Below, in pieces: positions 54,978 to 63,977 of a stretch of 64,000 bases of DNA. The position numbers and the translations under genes were made by a program. Below the pieces are notes generated by a model. It saw nothing but the letters and a program-made list of their open reading frames with translations. It was not told the origin of the DNA and searched no databases. The stretch's first letter is position 1. Each line of letters begins with the position of its first letter. The DNA is from Planctomycetota bacterium (lineage in GTDB: Bacteria > Planctomycetota > MHYJ01 > JACPRB01): assembly GCA_016209705.1 (NCBI GenBank), contig JACQVR010000118.1:1-64000 (forward strand), in the 5' to 3' direction.

Positions 54978-56890
54978 GACTTTGCCTTCCCGCGGAACGC
55001 GGACGTCAGCTCTTCGAGGACCGCGCGCGCCGGCGCGTCCAGATCCGCCGGCGCCTCGGCTCCGGCGCCGTATCTCCACGCATCGCACGATTCGATCAGC
55101 GCCGCCGCCCGCCCTGCCAGCGCCTCGCCCGCGCCCCATTCCCGCACGCGCTCCGAAACCTCCCGAGCCGTCAAGCCCGCCTCCGGAATTCCCGCGACGT
55201 CGGCGACCCATCCCACGAGGGCCGCGCGAATTCCTTGCGCCCGGTCTCCCGAGCGGAGCGCCTCGTCCAAGCGTTCCCGCGCGCGGCGGGCCGCGGCGCG
55301 GCGCCGCTGGAGCGCCGGATCCTCGCGGAGCCGCCGCCGGCGGGCGACCCACACCGCGCCGAACAGATAGAGGACCCCCAGCGCGCCGGCATATCCGACC
55401 GTCCCCGGCACGTTGACCGCATCATTGGAAATCTGCCGCGCATCCGTGATGTTCGCGAAAATTCCCTCGAGCCGGGCTTCGACCGATTTTCCCGCGCGCG
55501 GTCCGTTCCCGCCGACCACGATGTCGCCGCCCTCCATTCGAACCGCCTCGGCGATCTCGATCTCGATCGGCTCCGTGTGGATCGTGATGTACCGCTCCTT
55601 GGCCACGTCAAAATACGAAAACGGCACGGCCGGCACGTGGGTCACCGCGGCCGCGATCGGGCGAAGGCTGTACGTGAAAATCCTCCGCTCTCCCTTGGTC
55701 TCCGACGTCGCCTCGTACAGCTTGAAGCGCGAGGCGAATTCGGGCACCTGCGTCAGATCGGGAGCGGCGACATCTTCCAGGTTTCCTCTCCCCGTCACGA
55801 CCAGCGTGAACGTCATGGGATCGCCCACCCGAGCTTTTCGAGGAGCGACATCCACGGAAATCCCGAATTCGCCGATCGCTCCCGTGAACGACGCGGGCTT
55901 GCCTTCATCCGGCACCGACTTCACGGTCACGTGCGCGGCTTTGCCGATCGCGTACACCTTGCGTCCCGAAAACCGCCGTCCCTGGAGTTCTTCGGCGAAT
56001 GTGCCTTTGACCGTCGCGGGCCCGAAGCGATAGCTTCCGGGGCGCCTGGGAGTGAATGCGCGCACGAGCTCATAAACCCAATATTCTTCCGCTCGCCCCG
56101 CGAGGCTCGGAATCGAGGCCACGTCCGATTCAACCGCCGGACGTCCCTCCAGATCGAACACGGCGATCGGGTCGTCGAACTCGAAGATTCCCGCCTTCCG
56201 CGCGATCTTGTTGATCGTGAATCCGCGCTGCTGGCGCCGCGCGAGCTTGGGGCTCAGCCAATCCGACGTCGATGCGCTCTCGAGATCCGCCGGAGGGTCG
56301 GCCCACGGCACTTCCAGAGCGGCCGGGTCGATCACGGAGGTCGGATCGCGATCCTCGCGGGGAGCGGGAAGGCGGCGCACGAATACCCGCAACCGAACCT
56401 CGAACGGCTGAAGCGGATAGACTTCGGAAGGAACCGCCGAAATGTCCAGGATGACCAGGTTCTGCGCTTCGGGCGCGACGACGCGAAGCGCGCGCGGTTC
56501 GCCCTTCAACTTCTTTCCATCCACCTCCACCGTAGGCGCGGGAACGATCAGGCGGCCGCCTTGGCGAGGAGTGAGGAGGTACCCGTACGCGCGGCCGAAC
56601 GTCTCCTTCCGGATGACCCGGCCGTTGATGATCCGGACTTCCGAGGAATTGAGGCTTTGCTCGCCGGCCCCGCGCACTTCGAAGTCCTGAAACGCCGACA
56701 GATCCGGCGGCCGCGGATCGCGCGTGTTCCGCACCAGGACCGTGTACAGAACGGACTCGCCCTCGTAGATCTCGTCGCGCTCCAAGCGCGTCTCGACGCG
56801 GGGCTCGGATTCTTGGGCCAAAGCATCGGCCCATGCGAGCGACGCACCCCACACGAGAGCGAGCGCAGGAATACAGCCAAACTTTGCCAT
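54974..56890 (-). CDS. batD: BatD-like protein (oxygen tolerance)
   Basis: 638 residues from ATG 56890 (a TTG precedes it). Signal peptide, then several immunoglobulin-like beta domains: VETRLERDEIYEGESVLYTVLVRNTRDP, TFGRAYGYLLTPRQGGRLIVPAPTVEVDGKKLKG, and VDVAPRKARVGDPMTFTLVVTGRGNLEDVAAPDL (in pieces), a typical BatD pattern. One C-terminal membrane span near 505 and a cytoplasmic helical domain follow. Probably a periplasmic scaffold for the Bat VWA proteins. Confidence 0.92.
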   Translation of the reverse strand: MAKFGCIPALALVWGASLAWADALAQESEPRVETRLERDEIYEGESVLYTVLVRNTRDPRPPDLSAFQDFEVRGAGEQSLNSSEVRIINGRVIRKETFGRAYGYLLTPRQGGRLIVPAPTVEVDGKKLKGEPRALRVVAPEAQNLVILDISAVPSEVYPLQPFEVRLRVFVRRLPAPREDRDPTSVIDPAALEVPWADPPADLESASTSDWLSPKLARRQQRGFTINKIARKAGIFEFDDPIAVFDLEGRPAVESDVASIPSLAGRAEEYWVYELVRAFTPRRPGSYRFGPATVKGTFAEELQGRRFSGRKVYAIGKAAHVTVKSVPDEGKPASFTGAIGEFGISVDVAPRKARVGDPMTFTLVVTGRGNLEDVAAPDLTQVPEFASRFKLYEATSETKGERRIFTYSLRPIAAAVTHVPAVPFSYFDVAKERYITIHTEPIEIEIAEAVRMEGGDIVVGGNGPRAGKSVEARLEGIFANITDARQISNDAVNVPGTVGYAGALGVLYLFGAVWVARRRRLREDPALQRRRAAARRARERLDEALRSGDRAQGIRAALVGWVADVAGIPEAGLTAREVSERVREWGAGEALAGRAAALIESCDAWRYGAGAEAPADLDAPARAVLEELTSAFRGKAKS

Positions 56891-56927
56891 CAAACCAAGC
56901 CTTGGTTCGTTGCCCTACTTCCTGGAT

Positions 56928-57000
56928 GAACCGCCAAAACGCCAAAGCGCCATCGGAGTTTTCGGGGGTCTTATTGGCGATTTGGCGTTTCTGCGGTTCA
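56928..57000. repeat. word hairpin, GCCAAA family, copy 4
   Basis: GAACCGCCAAAACGCCAAAG (from 56929) and right arm TTGGCGATTTGGCGTTTCTG-CGGTTC (ending 57000); three mismatches in 25. The loop contains GGAGTTTTCGGGGG. In the batB-batD spacer, which otherwise holds only CTCTGCGCCG-type words up to 57088. Confidence 0.88.
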
Positions 57001-57088
57001 TACTCTTCCCACACTGCGGGCTCTGCGCCGTCGGTGAACCATTGCACTCATCCGTAGTTCCATGTCTTTGTGGTTAGGAAATAGCTTC

Positions 57089-59758
57089 TCACCAATCCCG
57101 TTCCACCGGGACCCGCCCCCGAATCACGCCCTGAAGCTCTTTTTGCTTTTCGCGATAATCCCGCTCCCGCTCTTTGACTTTGCGCAGGAGCGCTTCCGCC
57201 CGTTGCTGTGACGGCTCGGGTTTCTTCTGTTGTTGATCCTGATTTTTCGTCTGATCTTTTGAATCGTCCTTTTGGTCCTGCTGATCTTTTTGATCGTTCT
57301 GCGGATCCTGCTGTTGTTGATCCTTCGGCAGCAGGTTCTCGATTTCACGCAGCAGCTTGAGCGCCTCCTCTTCTTTGGGCAACGCCTCCTTGGGTTGAGC
57401 GGTTTCGAGATCGGACCTGGCGCCCTCCGCCTGCTCCTGAATCCGCGGGCCCAGCTCGATCGCCTTTTGATATGCCTGGCGGAGCGCATCAAGCTGCTGC
57501 CGCTGCTTTTCCTTTTCCTGCTCGTCCTGTCCCTGCGGTTCCGGCCGGGCTTGCAACGCCTGAAGCCCTTGCTCCGCCTTCGGAGGCAGCGCGGCGGCGA
57601 AGTCCCGAACTTGAGCCTGATCGCGGATGAGCGGCTTCAGATCCGGAAGATCCTTCTCTTCAACGAGAGGGGTGGTACGCTCCACCACGCTCTTCTCCAC
57701 CTGGATCGCGCGACTCAGGACTTTCTCGAACGGCGCCGCCGCCAGCCAGATCCGCTCCAGCGCCTCGAGCGCCCTTGCCTGCGCGTCCCGGCCGGACTCC
57801 CATTGTTGGACATTCAGGTCGGAAGCGGCCTTCTTCATGGCCTCGCCCGCCTCGTCCGCCCATCCTTCCAGAATTTTCTGCGCTTGATGTCGAGGCTCCG
57901 AATCGGGCTGTCCCTCCGGAGGCCTCAACGCCTCGCCGATTTTCTTCTTCAACGGCTCGATCTCGTCGGCGAGCTGTTGCTGCGCGACGACTGCGCGGCG
58001 CAGTCCTTCCCGCTTCATGGGCGAATCGACCGTCTTTTCCAGCGCCTCCACGCCGCTTTGCAGGCCACGCTGGGTGTGCATCAGCATCTCCAGAAACGTC
58101 AATAGGTCCATTTCCTCTCTCTGCTTTTCCCGATCCTTCCGCGCCCACACGTCCGCCATGTGCTTGAGCCACAGTCGGATCAACTCCAGGTTGTGGCGGG
58201 CGTCCACGTGGTCCGGTTGCAGCTCCAGGCAGGAGCGGAAGTGCCGTACCGCCTGCTGGAGCAGCGCCACTCCTTCCTCGCGTTTGTCCGGCGGAGTTTC
58301 CTGGGGTTTCTCTCCGAAGTGCGCCCGCGCCTTCTGGGCCTCCAGCGTGCCCAGGTTGTAATGCGCGCGCGCGGCCAGCTCCGGTGATTTGGCGGATGCG
58401 GCGCTCAGATAGAGCGTCCGCGCCGCTTCCACATCGCCTTTCGCCTGAAGGACGGCGGCCCGGTTGAAGGCAATGACGAGATCTCCCGGCTTGGCCCAGT
58501 CCGCGTCCGTGAACAGTTTCAAGGCCTCGCCGAGCTTTCCTTCCTTGAATTGCGCGATCCCCTGGCAGACCTTGTCGCCCGCGTCCTGGGTCGGCGAGAT
58601 CACAGAGAAAGAAGGCCGACCACGGAGGCGCGGAGACACTGAGGAAAATTGGGGAGATTTGGTCTCCGTGAACTTCGTCACTGCCGAGCTCTCCACCGTG
58701 AGCGCCTGGGAAACACATCCGATCAACGCCATCGCCAGCGTCGCGGCCGGCGCGCGGCCGCGGAAGGGATTCAGGATCCGCTCCGCCACGAAAAGAAGCA
58801 GCGCCAGGAAAACGAAGATCTGGAACCGATCCCGATACCGCCGCCGCTTTTCCGTCTCTTCCTCGCTCCGGGCCAGCGACGCGAGATGGTTCTCGTAGAC
58901 TTCCCCCAGATCATAGACCTGCGTCTTCGCGGGCACGTACGCCCCTTGAGTCTTCAGCGCGATGTCCTGGAGGAGCCCTTCATCCATTTTGGACCAGACT
59001 TCCTGGCCCTGGTACTTGAGGTACGCGCGATCGCCCGACTCGGCGACGGTCGGCACGCGCGCGCCCTCGACGGGATCCCCCATTCCCACGGTGAAGATCT
59101 TCACTCCGCGCTCCGCCGCCGCGGCGGCCGCCTCCGAGGGAAACGAATCGTGGTCCTCGCCGTCGGTGATCAGCAGGAACGCCTGGTCCCGATCCCGCCG
59201 CGCCTCCATGTTGCGGAGCGCTTCGCGGATGGCGTCGCCGATCGCCGTGCCTCCGCGCGGCGCGCTGTCGGGCCCTACCTGATCGAGCATCATGCCGAAG
59301 AAGGAATGGTCGGTCGTCAGCGGACACACCAGGACCGCCTTCCCCGCGAACGCGATCAACCCCACGCGATCGCCCTCCAGACGGCGAAGCAGATCGCGAA
59401 GGTCCGATTTCGACCGTTCGAGTCGGCTGGGCGCCACGTCCTGCGACAGCATGGAGCGGGACACGTCGAGCAGCACCAGGACGTCCGCCCCGCGGCGGGC
59501 GACCTTTTCAAAATAGACGCCCCAGCGCGGGCGGGCCGCCGCGATGCCCAGGCACGCGAACGCCAGAAGCAGCAAGGATCCGCGAATCCAGGGATAGGCG
59601 TCGCGGGATCGAGGCATGACTCGCCCCTGCATGGCGGGCGCGATCAACCGGGCGGCCGCGCTTCGCCGCCGCCGATGCGCGCGCGCCAGCAAGACGCCGA
59701 CCGGCACGAGCAGCCAGAGCGCGTACAAGGCCGCCGGATTGTCCCAGCGAATATCCAT
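57089..59758 (-). CDS. batB: BatB-BatC fusion: VWA membrane protein with TPR and Gln-rich tail
   Basis: 889 residues from ATG 59758. N-terminal membrane spans, then a von Willebrand A domain with the MIDAS motif LLDVSRSMLSQDVAPSRL near 95 and VGLIAFAGKAVLVCPLTTDH. A C-terminal anchor (FLALLLFVAERIL near 335) ends the BatB part. Residues about 359-387 are coded by a word repeat. A TPR region (about 395-545) and a long helical Gln/Lys/Glu-rich tail (QQQQDPQNDQKDQQDQ) follow, as in BatC. Fusion of batB and batC is plausible from domain order. Confidence 0.9.
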   Translation of the reverse strand: MDIRWDNPAALYALWLLVPVGVLLARAHRRRRSAAARLIAPAMQGRVMPRSRDAYPWIRGSLLLLAFACLGIAAARPRWGVYFEKVARRGADVLVLLDVSRSMLSQDVAPSRLERSKSDLRDLLRRLEGDRVGLIAFAGKAVLVCPLTTDHSFFGMMLDQVGPDSAPRGGTAIGDAIREALRNMEARRDRDQAFLLITDGEDHDSFPSEAAAAAAERGVKIFTVGMGDPVEGARVPTVAESGDRAYLKYQGQEVWSKMDEGLLQDIALKTQGAYVPAKTQVYDLGEVYENHLASLARSEEETEKRRRYRDRFQIFVFLALLLFVAERILNPFRGRAPAATLAMALIGCVSQALTVESSAVTKFTETKSPQFSSVSPRLRGRPSFSVISPTQDAGDKVCQGIAQFKEGKLGEALKLFTDADWAKPGDLVIAFNRAAVLQAKGDVEAARTLYLSAASAKSPELAARAHYNLGTLEAQKARAHFGEKPQETPPDKREEGVALLQQAVRHFRSCLELQPDHVDARHNLELIRLWLKHMADVWARKDREKQREEMDLLTFLEMLMHTQRGLQSGVEALEKTVDSPMKREGLRRAVVAQQQLADEIEPLKKKIGEALRPPEGQPDSEPRHQAQKILEGWADEAGEAMKKAASDLNVQQWESGRDAQARALEALERIWLAAAPFEKVLSRAIQVEKSVVERTTPLVEEKDLPDLKPLIRDQAQVRDFAAALPPKAEQGLQALQARPEPQGQDEQEKEKQRQQLDALRQAYQKAIELGPRIQEQAEGARSDLETAQPKEALPKEEEALKLLREIENLLPKDQQQQDPQNDQKDQQDQKDDSKDQTKNQDQQQKKPEPSQQRAEALLRKVKERERDYREKQKELQGVIRGRVPVERDW
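58600..58683. repeat. word repeat, CTCCGTG family, inside batBC
   Basis: GTCTCCGTGAACTTCG, CACGGAGGCGCGGAGACACT and CACAGAGAAAGAAGG words, read on the minus strand as VTKFTETKSPQFSSVSPRLR and RPSFSVIS. In frame, no stop, between the VWA and TPR domains. Confidence 0.75.
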
Positions 59759-59768
59759 AAACTTAATG

Positions 59769-59877
59769 TCCAACGTCCAAAGTCCGAAGTCCATAGTCCG
59801 GATCCCCCCGCAGCCCCCCTGGGGGGTGAGGACCGGGGGATGTGACCTTGGACTTTGGACTTGGGACTTTGGACTTC
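59769..59877. repeat. word hairpin, AAGTCC / GGACTT
   Basis: Left arm GTCCAACGTCCAAAGTCCGA (from 59769), right arm GGACTTTGGACTTGGGACTT (in 59850-59877). The centre has its own perfect hairpin CCCCCCTGGGGGG near 59813-59826. In the batA-batB spacer. Confidence 0.85.
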
Positions 59878-59887
59878 ATTCTGTCCT

Positions 59888-60958
59888 TCATGGCAGCGAC
59901 AGGAACCGCGTCATGCTCAGCGCCAGCTCCCCGAGAATCAGCAACGCGCCCGCGATGAGCGGAACATGAAACCACTCCTTGTATTCGGTGTAGACGACGC
60001 CTTCGGTCTCGGTCTTCTCGAGCTGATCGATCGCCGCGTACACTTCCTCCAGCGCCGCGGTGCCGCGCGCGTTGAAATAGCGCCCGCCGGTCGCCTCCGC
60101 GATTCGCTTCAGCGTCGCTTCGTTCAGCTCCACCTGCCGGCGGACCAGCACCGAACGGCCGAACGCGTCCTCCGCCGGAAACGGCGCCGTTCCCGTCGAT
60201 CCGACGCCGATCGTGTAGACCTTGACACCGAACGCCTTCGCCACCTCGGCCGCTTGAAGGGGGTCCGCCACGCCCGCATTGCTCACGCCGTCCGAAAGCA
60301 AAATGAGGACCTTGCTCTTGGCCGGTACCGCCTTCAGGCGTTCGACGCCCAGCACGATCGCGTCGCCGATCGCGGTGGCCATCTCTTCCTCGTAGAGCTC
60401 GGCGTTGAGGACCTTGCCGCGGGCGTCGCGCAGCGGCTTGGGAATATCCACGTCCTCCAGGATCTGGAGCAGCGCGCCGTGGTCGAGCGTCAGGGGGCAG
60501 CGGCCTTCGGCGAATCCGCCGAAGACGACGAGGCCGATCAGGTCGTCCGGCCGGCCGGAGAGTTTGCCTCGGCCAGCGACGAAATCGCGGAAGACGCGCT
60601 TGACGACGTCGAGCCGGCGTCGCCGCTGCCCACTTTCCTCGAAATCCATCGCCTGCATCGAGCCGGACCGGTCGATCGCCATCTCGATCGCGATGCCTTC
60701 GCCGCGGAGGCGGAACTCCTCGTGCCCCTGCTGGGGGCGGGCCATCGCCAACGCCAGACAGGACAGACCGGCGATGCGGACGTTCGGAAGGATCCGCTTG
60801 ACCCGCTGGGCGGCCGTGACGGGAAGCGACCGAAGGCCGCGCAGGCTGGAAAAGAGCACCGCAAACTTCCGTTCCCGCCGCAGGGACCATGCCGAGACCA
60901 GGACGATCGGAACGATCGCGGCGATCCAGATCGGGTCCTGGAAGCGGAACCCCGTCAT
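59888..60958 (-). CDS. batA: BatA-like VWA membrane protein
   Basis: 356 residues. Two N-terminal spans (IWIAAIVPIVLVSAWSL; VRIAGLSCLALAMA), a VWA domain from about 90 with MIDAS IDRSGSMQAMDF, GLVVFGGFAEGRCPLTLDH and LLSDGVSNAG, then a C-terminal span (VPLIAGALLILGELAL). Start overlaps the stop of the upstream lipoprotein gene (ATGA). It probably binds partners through the metal site; MoxR ATPases are thought to remodel such VWA proteins. Confidence 0.93.
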   Translation of the reverse strand: MTGFRFQDPIWIAAIVPIVLVSAWSLRRERKFAVLFSSLRGLRSLPVTAAQRVKRILPNVRIAGLSCLALAMARPQQGHEEFRLRGEGIAIEMAIDRSGSMQAMDFEESGQRRRRLDVVKRVFRDFVAGRGKLSGRPDDLIGLVVFGGFAEGRCPLTLDHGALLQILEDVDIPKPLRDARGKVLNAELYEEEMATAIGDAIVLGVERLKAVPAKSKVLILLSDGVSNAGVADPLQAAEVAKAFGVKVYTIGVGSTGTAPFPAEDAFGRSVLVRRQVELNEATLKRIAEATGGRYFNARGTAALEEVYAAIDQLEKTETEGVVYTEYKEWFHVPLIAGALLILGELALSMTRFLSLP

Positions 60959-61932
60959 GCCGCCGCCTCCACCGGAAGTCCGACGAATTCCCGGGCGCGC
61001 TGGACGCTGTCCTCGACGTGTTCCTGAGACGGCTTCAACGCGGCGAACTTCACCAGGTCGGCGGACTCCAGGAATGCCCTCAGCTTCTCGCGGGTGTCGG
61101 CATCGAACGCGGAGTGATCGCGCATCGACCGCAGGAATTCCTGCGTGGTCAATTCCGGCGCGCGTACGCCCGTGGTGCGCTCGATGTACCGGCGCACGAT
61201 TCCCGTCAGCTCGACATAGAAAGATTGAAACTCGCCCCGCCGGATCGGGTCATTTTCGAGCAATCGCTCCAGCTCCCGCCGCGCGAGGTCCGCGGGAGAG
61301 AGCGCGGGTTCGGCGGATACGGGACGGCGCCGGCGCCGCCATATCCAGATGGCGCCGCCGGCCAGCGCGACGATCGCCGCAAGCGCCAGCCAGCCGATGA
61401 ATCCGGAGGATTCTTTCGGAAGCGGAACGGGTCCCGCCGCGGGACGAAGATCGGTGAGGCTTGGAACGCCTTCTCCGACCATCGACGTGACCTCGACGGC
61501 GAGCGACTCCGTCTCGATGGTATGTTTCTTGCCGTCGCCGTCCGGCCGGCGATCCTCGAAGGTGACGGGAATCGGAAGGATCGCGAGCTTGCCCGTGACC
61601 AGGGGCTCCAGACGATACACCTGCCTGAGAATCTGTTTTCCGTCGCGGACTTCGGGAAGGGGTTCATGAAAATCCCGCACGGCGAATTCCCCGATCGATT
61701 CTCCGAACGGCGGGGGAGTCACCGTGACGCCTTCGGTCGCTTCGATCGTCAGCGTCAGCGTGGGCTCGTCGGAAAGCCGCGGCTTGGCGGGAGCGATCTC
61801 CACAGTCACCTTGACGGGTCCCCGTTCGATCTCCGTCCGCGCCGCCGGAGGCGCGGCGGTTCCGACCGGACGCTCCTGCCGTTCGCAACCGAAGGCGAGC
61901 AGACACAGTATTCCCAACGCCATCCTTCTCAT
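60955..61932 (-). CDS. Bat-operon lipoprotein with one membrane span
   Basis: 325 residues from ATG 61932. Lipobox LCLLAFGC. A beta-rich N-terminal domain (VKVTVEIAPAKPRLSDEPTLTLTIEA) resembling one BatD repeat, a span at about 178-200 (GFIGWLALAAIVALAGGAIWIW) and a C-terminal helical domain (FQSFYVELTGIVRRYIERTTGVRAPELTTQEFL in pieces) of the DUF4381-like type often present in these operons. Sits between DUF58 and batA. Confidence 0.75.
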   Translation of the reverse strand: MRRMALGILCLLAFGCERQERPVGTAAPPAARTEIERGPVKVTVEIAPAKPRLSDEPTLTLTIEATEGVTVTPPPFGESIGEFAVRDFHEPLPEVRDGKQILRQVYRLEPLVTGKLAILPIPVTFEDRRPDGDGKKHTIETESLAVEVTSMVGEGVPSLTDLRPAAGPVPLPKESSGFIGWLALAAIVALAGGAIWIWRRRRRPVSAEPALSPADLARRELERLLENDPIRRGEFQSFYVELTGIVRRYIERTTGVRAPELTTQEFLRSMRDHSAFDADTREKLRAFLESADLVKFAALKPSQEHVEDSVQRAREFVGLPVEAAA

Positions 61933-61940
61933 GCAGTTGG

Positions 61941-61975
61941 CTCGCGACACGGGACTCACGACTCGGGACTCGGTC
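61941..61975. repeat. word repeat, GGGACTC family
   Basis: CGCGACAC, GGGACTCAC, GACTCGGGACTC words, overlapping the end of the DUF58 gene. Confidence 0.55.
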
Positions 61976-62861
61976 ATCGGAACCGCTTCCGCCTCATCCC
62001 AAAGAATTGGTGCAACCGGGTCGTATAAGGTTCGGACGTTTCGATTGCCAGTTCGTCCACCCCTCGCTGCCGCAGCGCTTTGGATCGCCCGCGCACCCGA
62101 TCGTCGTGTTGGCGTTGAAACAATTCCCGCACCTTGGGGTGGCCCGTGTCCAGTTCCAGCGTCTCGCCCGTTTCCGCGTCCACCAGCCGGACGAACCCCA
62201 CCTCCGGCAGTTCCCGTTCGCGGGGGTCCCCGACCGTCACGGCGATGACGTCATGCCGTTTGCTCGCAATGGCCAGATCATGCTCGTACGCGGGTCCGAT
62301 GAAGTCGCTGATCAGGAATACCACCGCCTTTCGCTTCTGGACGCGGCGCACGTACTCGAGCGCGCGGTCGATTCGAGTTTCCGCCGCCACCGGCGGCGCG
62401 ACGATCAGCTCGCGGATGAGCCGCAGGACGTTGCCTTTCCCCTTCCGCGGAGGGAAGTAGTGACGCACCTCGTCGCAGAAGAGCGCCAGACCGACTTTGT
62501 CGTTGTTCTTGAGCGCGGAAAACATGAGCAGCGCGGCCACTTCGACGATCAAGTCCAGCTTCGATTGGTTTTCCGACCCGAACGCGCCGGAGGCGGAGAC
62601 GTCCACGAGGAAGAGGACCGTCAGCTCGCGCTCCTCCCGGTATCGCTTCACGAACGGCGCGCCCGCGCGGGCGGTGACGTTCCAGTCGATGCTGCGGATG
62701 TCGTCGCCGGGCTGATACTCGCGCACCTCGTCGAACTCCATGCCGCGGCCACGAAAGACGGAGTGGTACTCCCCGGCGAACAGGTCGTTGACCGCCCGGT
62801 TCGCGACGATGGCGACCCGGCGGACTTTCTTCAAAACGTCGGCGACGGAGGAGACAGCCAT
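61974..62861 (-). CDS. DUF58 domain protein
   Basis: 295 residues from ATG 62861. The DUF58 motif GEYHSVFRGRGMEFDEVREYQPGDDIRSIDWNVTARAG (in pieces) is near residue 30, followed by a VWA-like fold with VLFLVDVSASGAFGS and VGLALFCDEVRHYFPPRKGKG. Always adjacent to MoxR in such operons. Soluble cytoplasmic protein of unknown mechanism. Confidence 0.93.
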   Translation of the reverse strand: MAVSSVADVLKKVRRVAIVANRAVNDLFAGEYHSVFRGRGMEFDEVREYQPGDDIRSIDWNVTARAGAPFVKRYREERELTVLFLVDVSASGAFGSENQSKLDLIVEVAALLMFSALKNNDKVGLALFCDEVRHYFPPRKGKGNVLRLIRELIVAPPVAAETRIDRALEYVRRVQKRKAVVFLISDFIGPAYEHDLAIASKRHDVIAVTVGDPRERELPEVGFVRLVDAETGETLELDTGHPKVRELFQRQHDDRVRGRSKALRQRGVDELAIETSEPYTTRLHQFFGMRRKRFR

Positions 62862-62872
62862 GAGCAAGAGTG

Positions 62873-62946
62873 GTCAGTTCTCAGTTATCAGTTTTCAGCT
62901 ATCAGTGGCTTCGAGCTACGAGCTACAAGCTACCAGCTACGAGCTA
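62873..62946. repeat. word repeats, CAGTTATCAG and GAGCTAC
   Basis: Two word sets in series: TCAGTTCTCAGTTATCAGTT then TCAGCTATCAG, followed by GAGCTACGAGCTACAAGCTA and CCAGCTACGAGC. In the moxR-DUF58 spacer. The first set relates to 29391-29462. Confidence 0.75.
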
Positions 62947-62948
62947 TT

Positions 62949-63938
62949 CTACGGCACCGGCACCTCACCCAGAATTCGCGCGATCACGTCCTCCGGCGCC
63001 ATCTCTTCCGCTTCCGCCTCGTAGGAGAGGATGATCCGATGCCGCAGCACGTCCGGGCTGATGTCCTTGACATCCTGCGGCGTGACGTAGCCGCGGCCCT
63101 CGAGGAACGCCAGCGAGCGCGCGCCCAGCGCGAGATTGATGGAGGCCCGCGGCGAAGCTCCGTACTCGATCAATCCTTTCATGTCCCTCAGCTTGAACTT
63201 CTCGGGCTCGCGCGTCGCCTGGACGATCGACAGGATATAGTCCTTCACTTTGTCGTCGATGTAGATCATCGAGACCACTTCCCGCATCTTGAAAATATCC
63301 TCCGGCGTGGCGACGGCGCGGATGCGCGTGCTCTGCCCGTCGATCGCTTTGTCGATGACTTTCCGCTCCTCTTCCGGCTTGGGATAGCTCACCTTGACCT
63401 TGAGCATGAACCGGTCAACCTGCGCTTCGGGCAGCGGATACGTTCCTTCCTGTTCGATGGGGTTCTGCGTTGCCATCACCAGGAACGGCGCGTCGAGGGG
63501 GAACGTCTCCTCCCCGATCGTCACCTGCCGTTCCTGCATGGCCTCCAGCAGCGCCGACTGAACTTTGGACGGCGCGCGATTGACCTCGTCGGCCAGGATG
63601 AAGTTCGAGAAGATCGGTCCCTTCTTGACGCTGAACGATCCGTCGCGCGGATTGAACACCTGGGTTCCCACGAGGTCGGCCGGCAGGAGGTCCGGCGTGA
63701 ACTGGATGCGCCGGAACCGGGTGTGAATCGCCGCCGCGAGGCTCTTGATCGCCAGGGTCTTGGCCAAACCGGGGACTCCCTCGAGGAGGATGTGCCCGTC
63801 GCTCAGAAGCGCGACCAGGAGCCGGGAGACCATCGTTTCCTGTCCCACCAGCTCCTTGCCCAGCTCGGCGCGGATCTTGTGGACGTATTCCGTCTGCTCG
63901 GCCACGCGGCCCTTGATCTGATGGACATCGACGCTCAT
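62949..63938 (-). CDS. moxR: MoxR-family AAA+ ATPase
   Basis: 329 residues. Walker A variant LLEGVPGLAKT near 52, Walker B FILADEVNRAPSKVQSALLEAMQE near 112, sensor 1 MATQNPIEQEGTYPLPEAQ near 153 and a helical lid (YGASPRASINLALGARSLAFLEGR). First gene of the operon, start ATG 63938, AAGGAG 10 bases upstream. MoxR proteins act as chaperones on VWA-domain partners, here BatA and BatB. Confidence 0.96.
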   Translation of the reverse strand: MSVDVHQIKGRVAEQTEYVHKIRAELGKELVGQETMVSRLLVALLSDGHILLEGVPGLAKTLAIKSLAAAIHTRFRRIQFTPDLLPADLVGTQVFNPRDGSFSVKKGPIFSNFILADEVNRAPSKVQSALLEAMQERQVTIGEETFPLDAPFLVMATQNPIEQEGTYPLPEAQVDRFMLKVKVSYPKPEEERKVIDKAIDGQSTRIRAVATPEDIFKMREVVSMIYIDDKVKDYILSIVQATREPEKFKLRDMKGLIEYGASPRASINLALGARSLAFLEGRGYVTPQDVKDISPDVLRHRIILSYEAEAEEMAPEDVIARILGEVPVP

Positions 63939-63948
63939 GGCGCAAAGG

Positions 63949-63977
63949 CTCCTTACGTTTGGGGGACGACTATCATA
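63949..63977 (-). promoter_or_regulatory. ribosome binding site and possible -10 box of moxR
   Basis: AAGGAG at 63954-63949 and TATGAT at 63977-63972 on the minus strand. The -35 region at the window edge does not match consensus. Confidence 0.35.
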
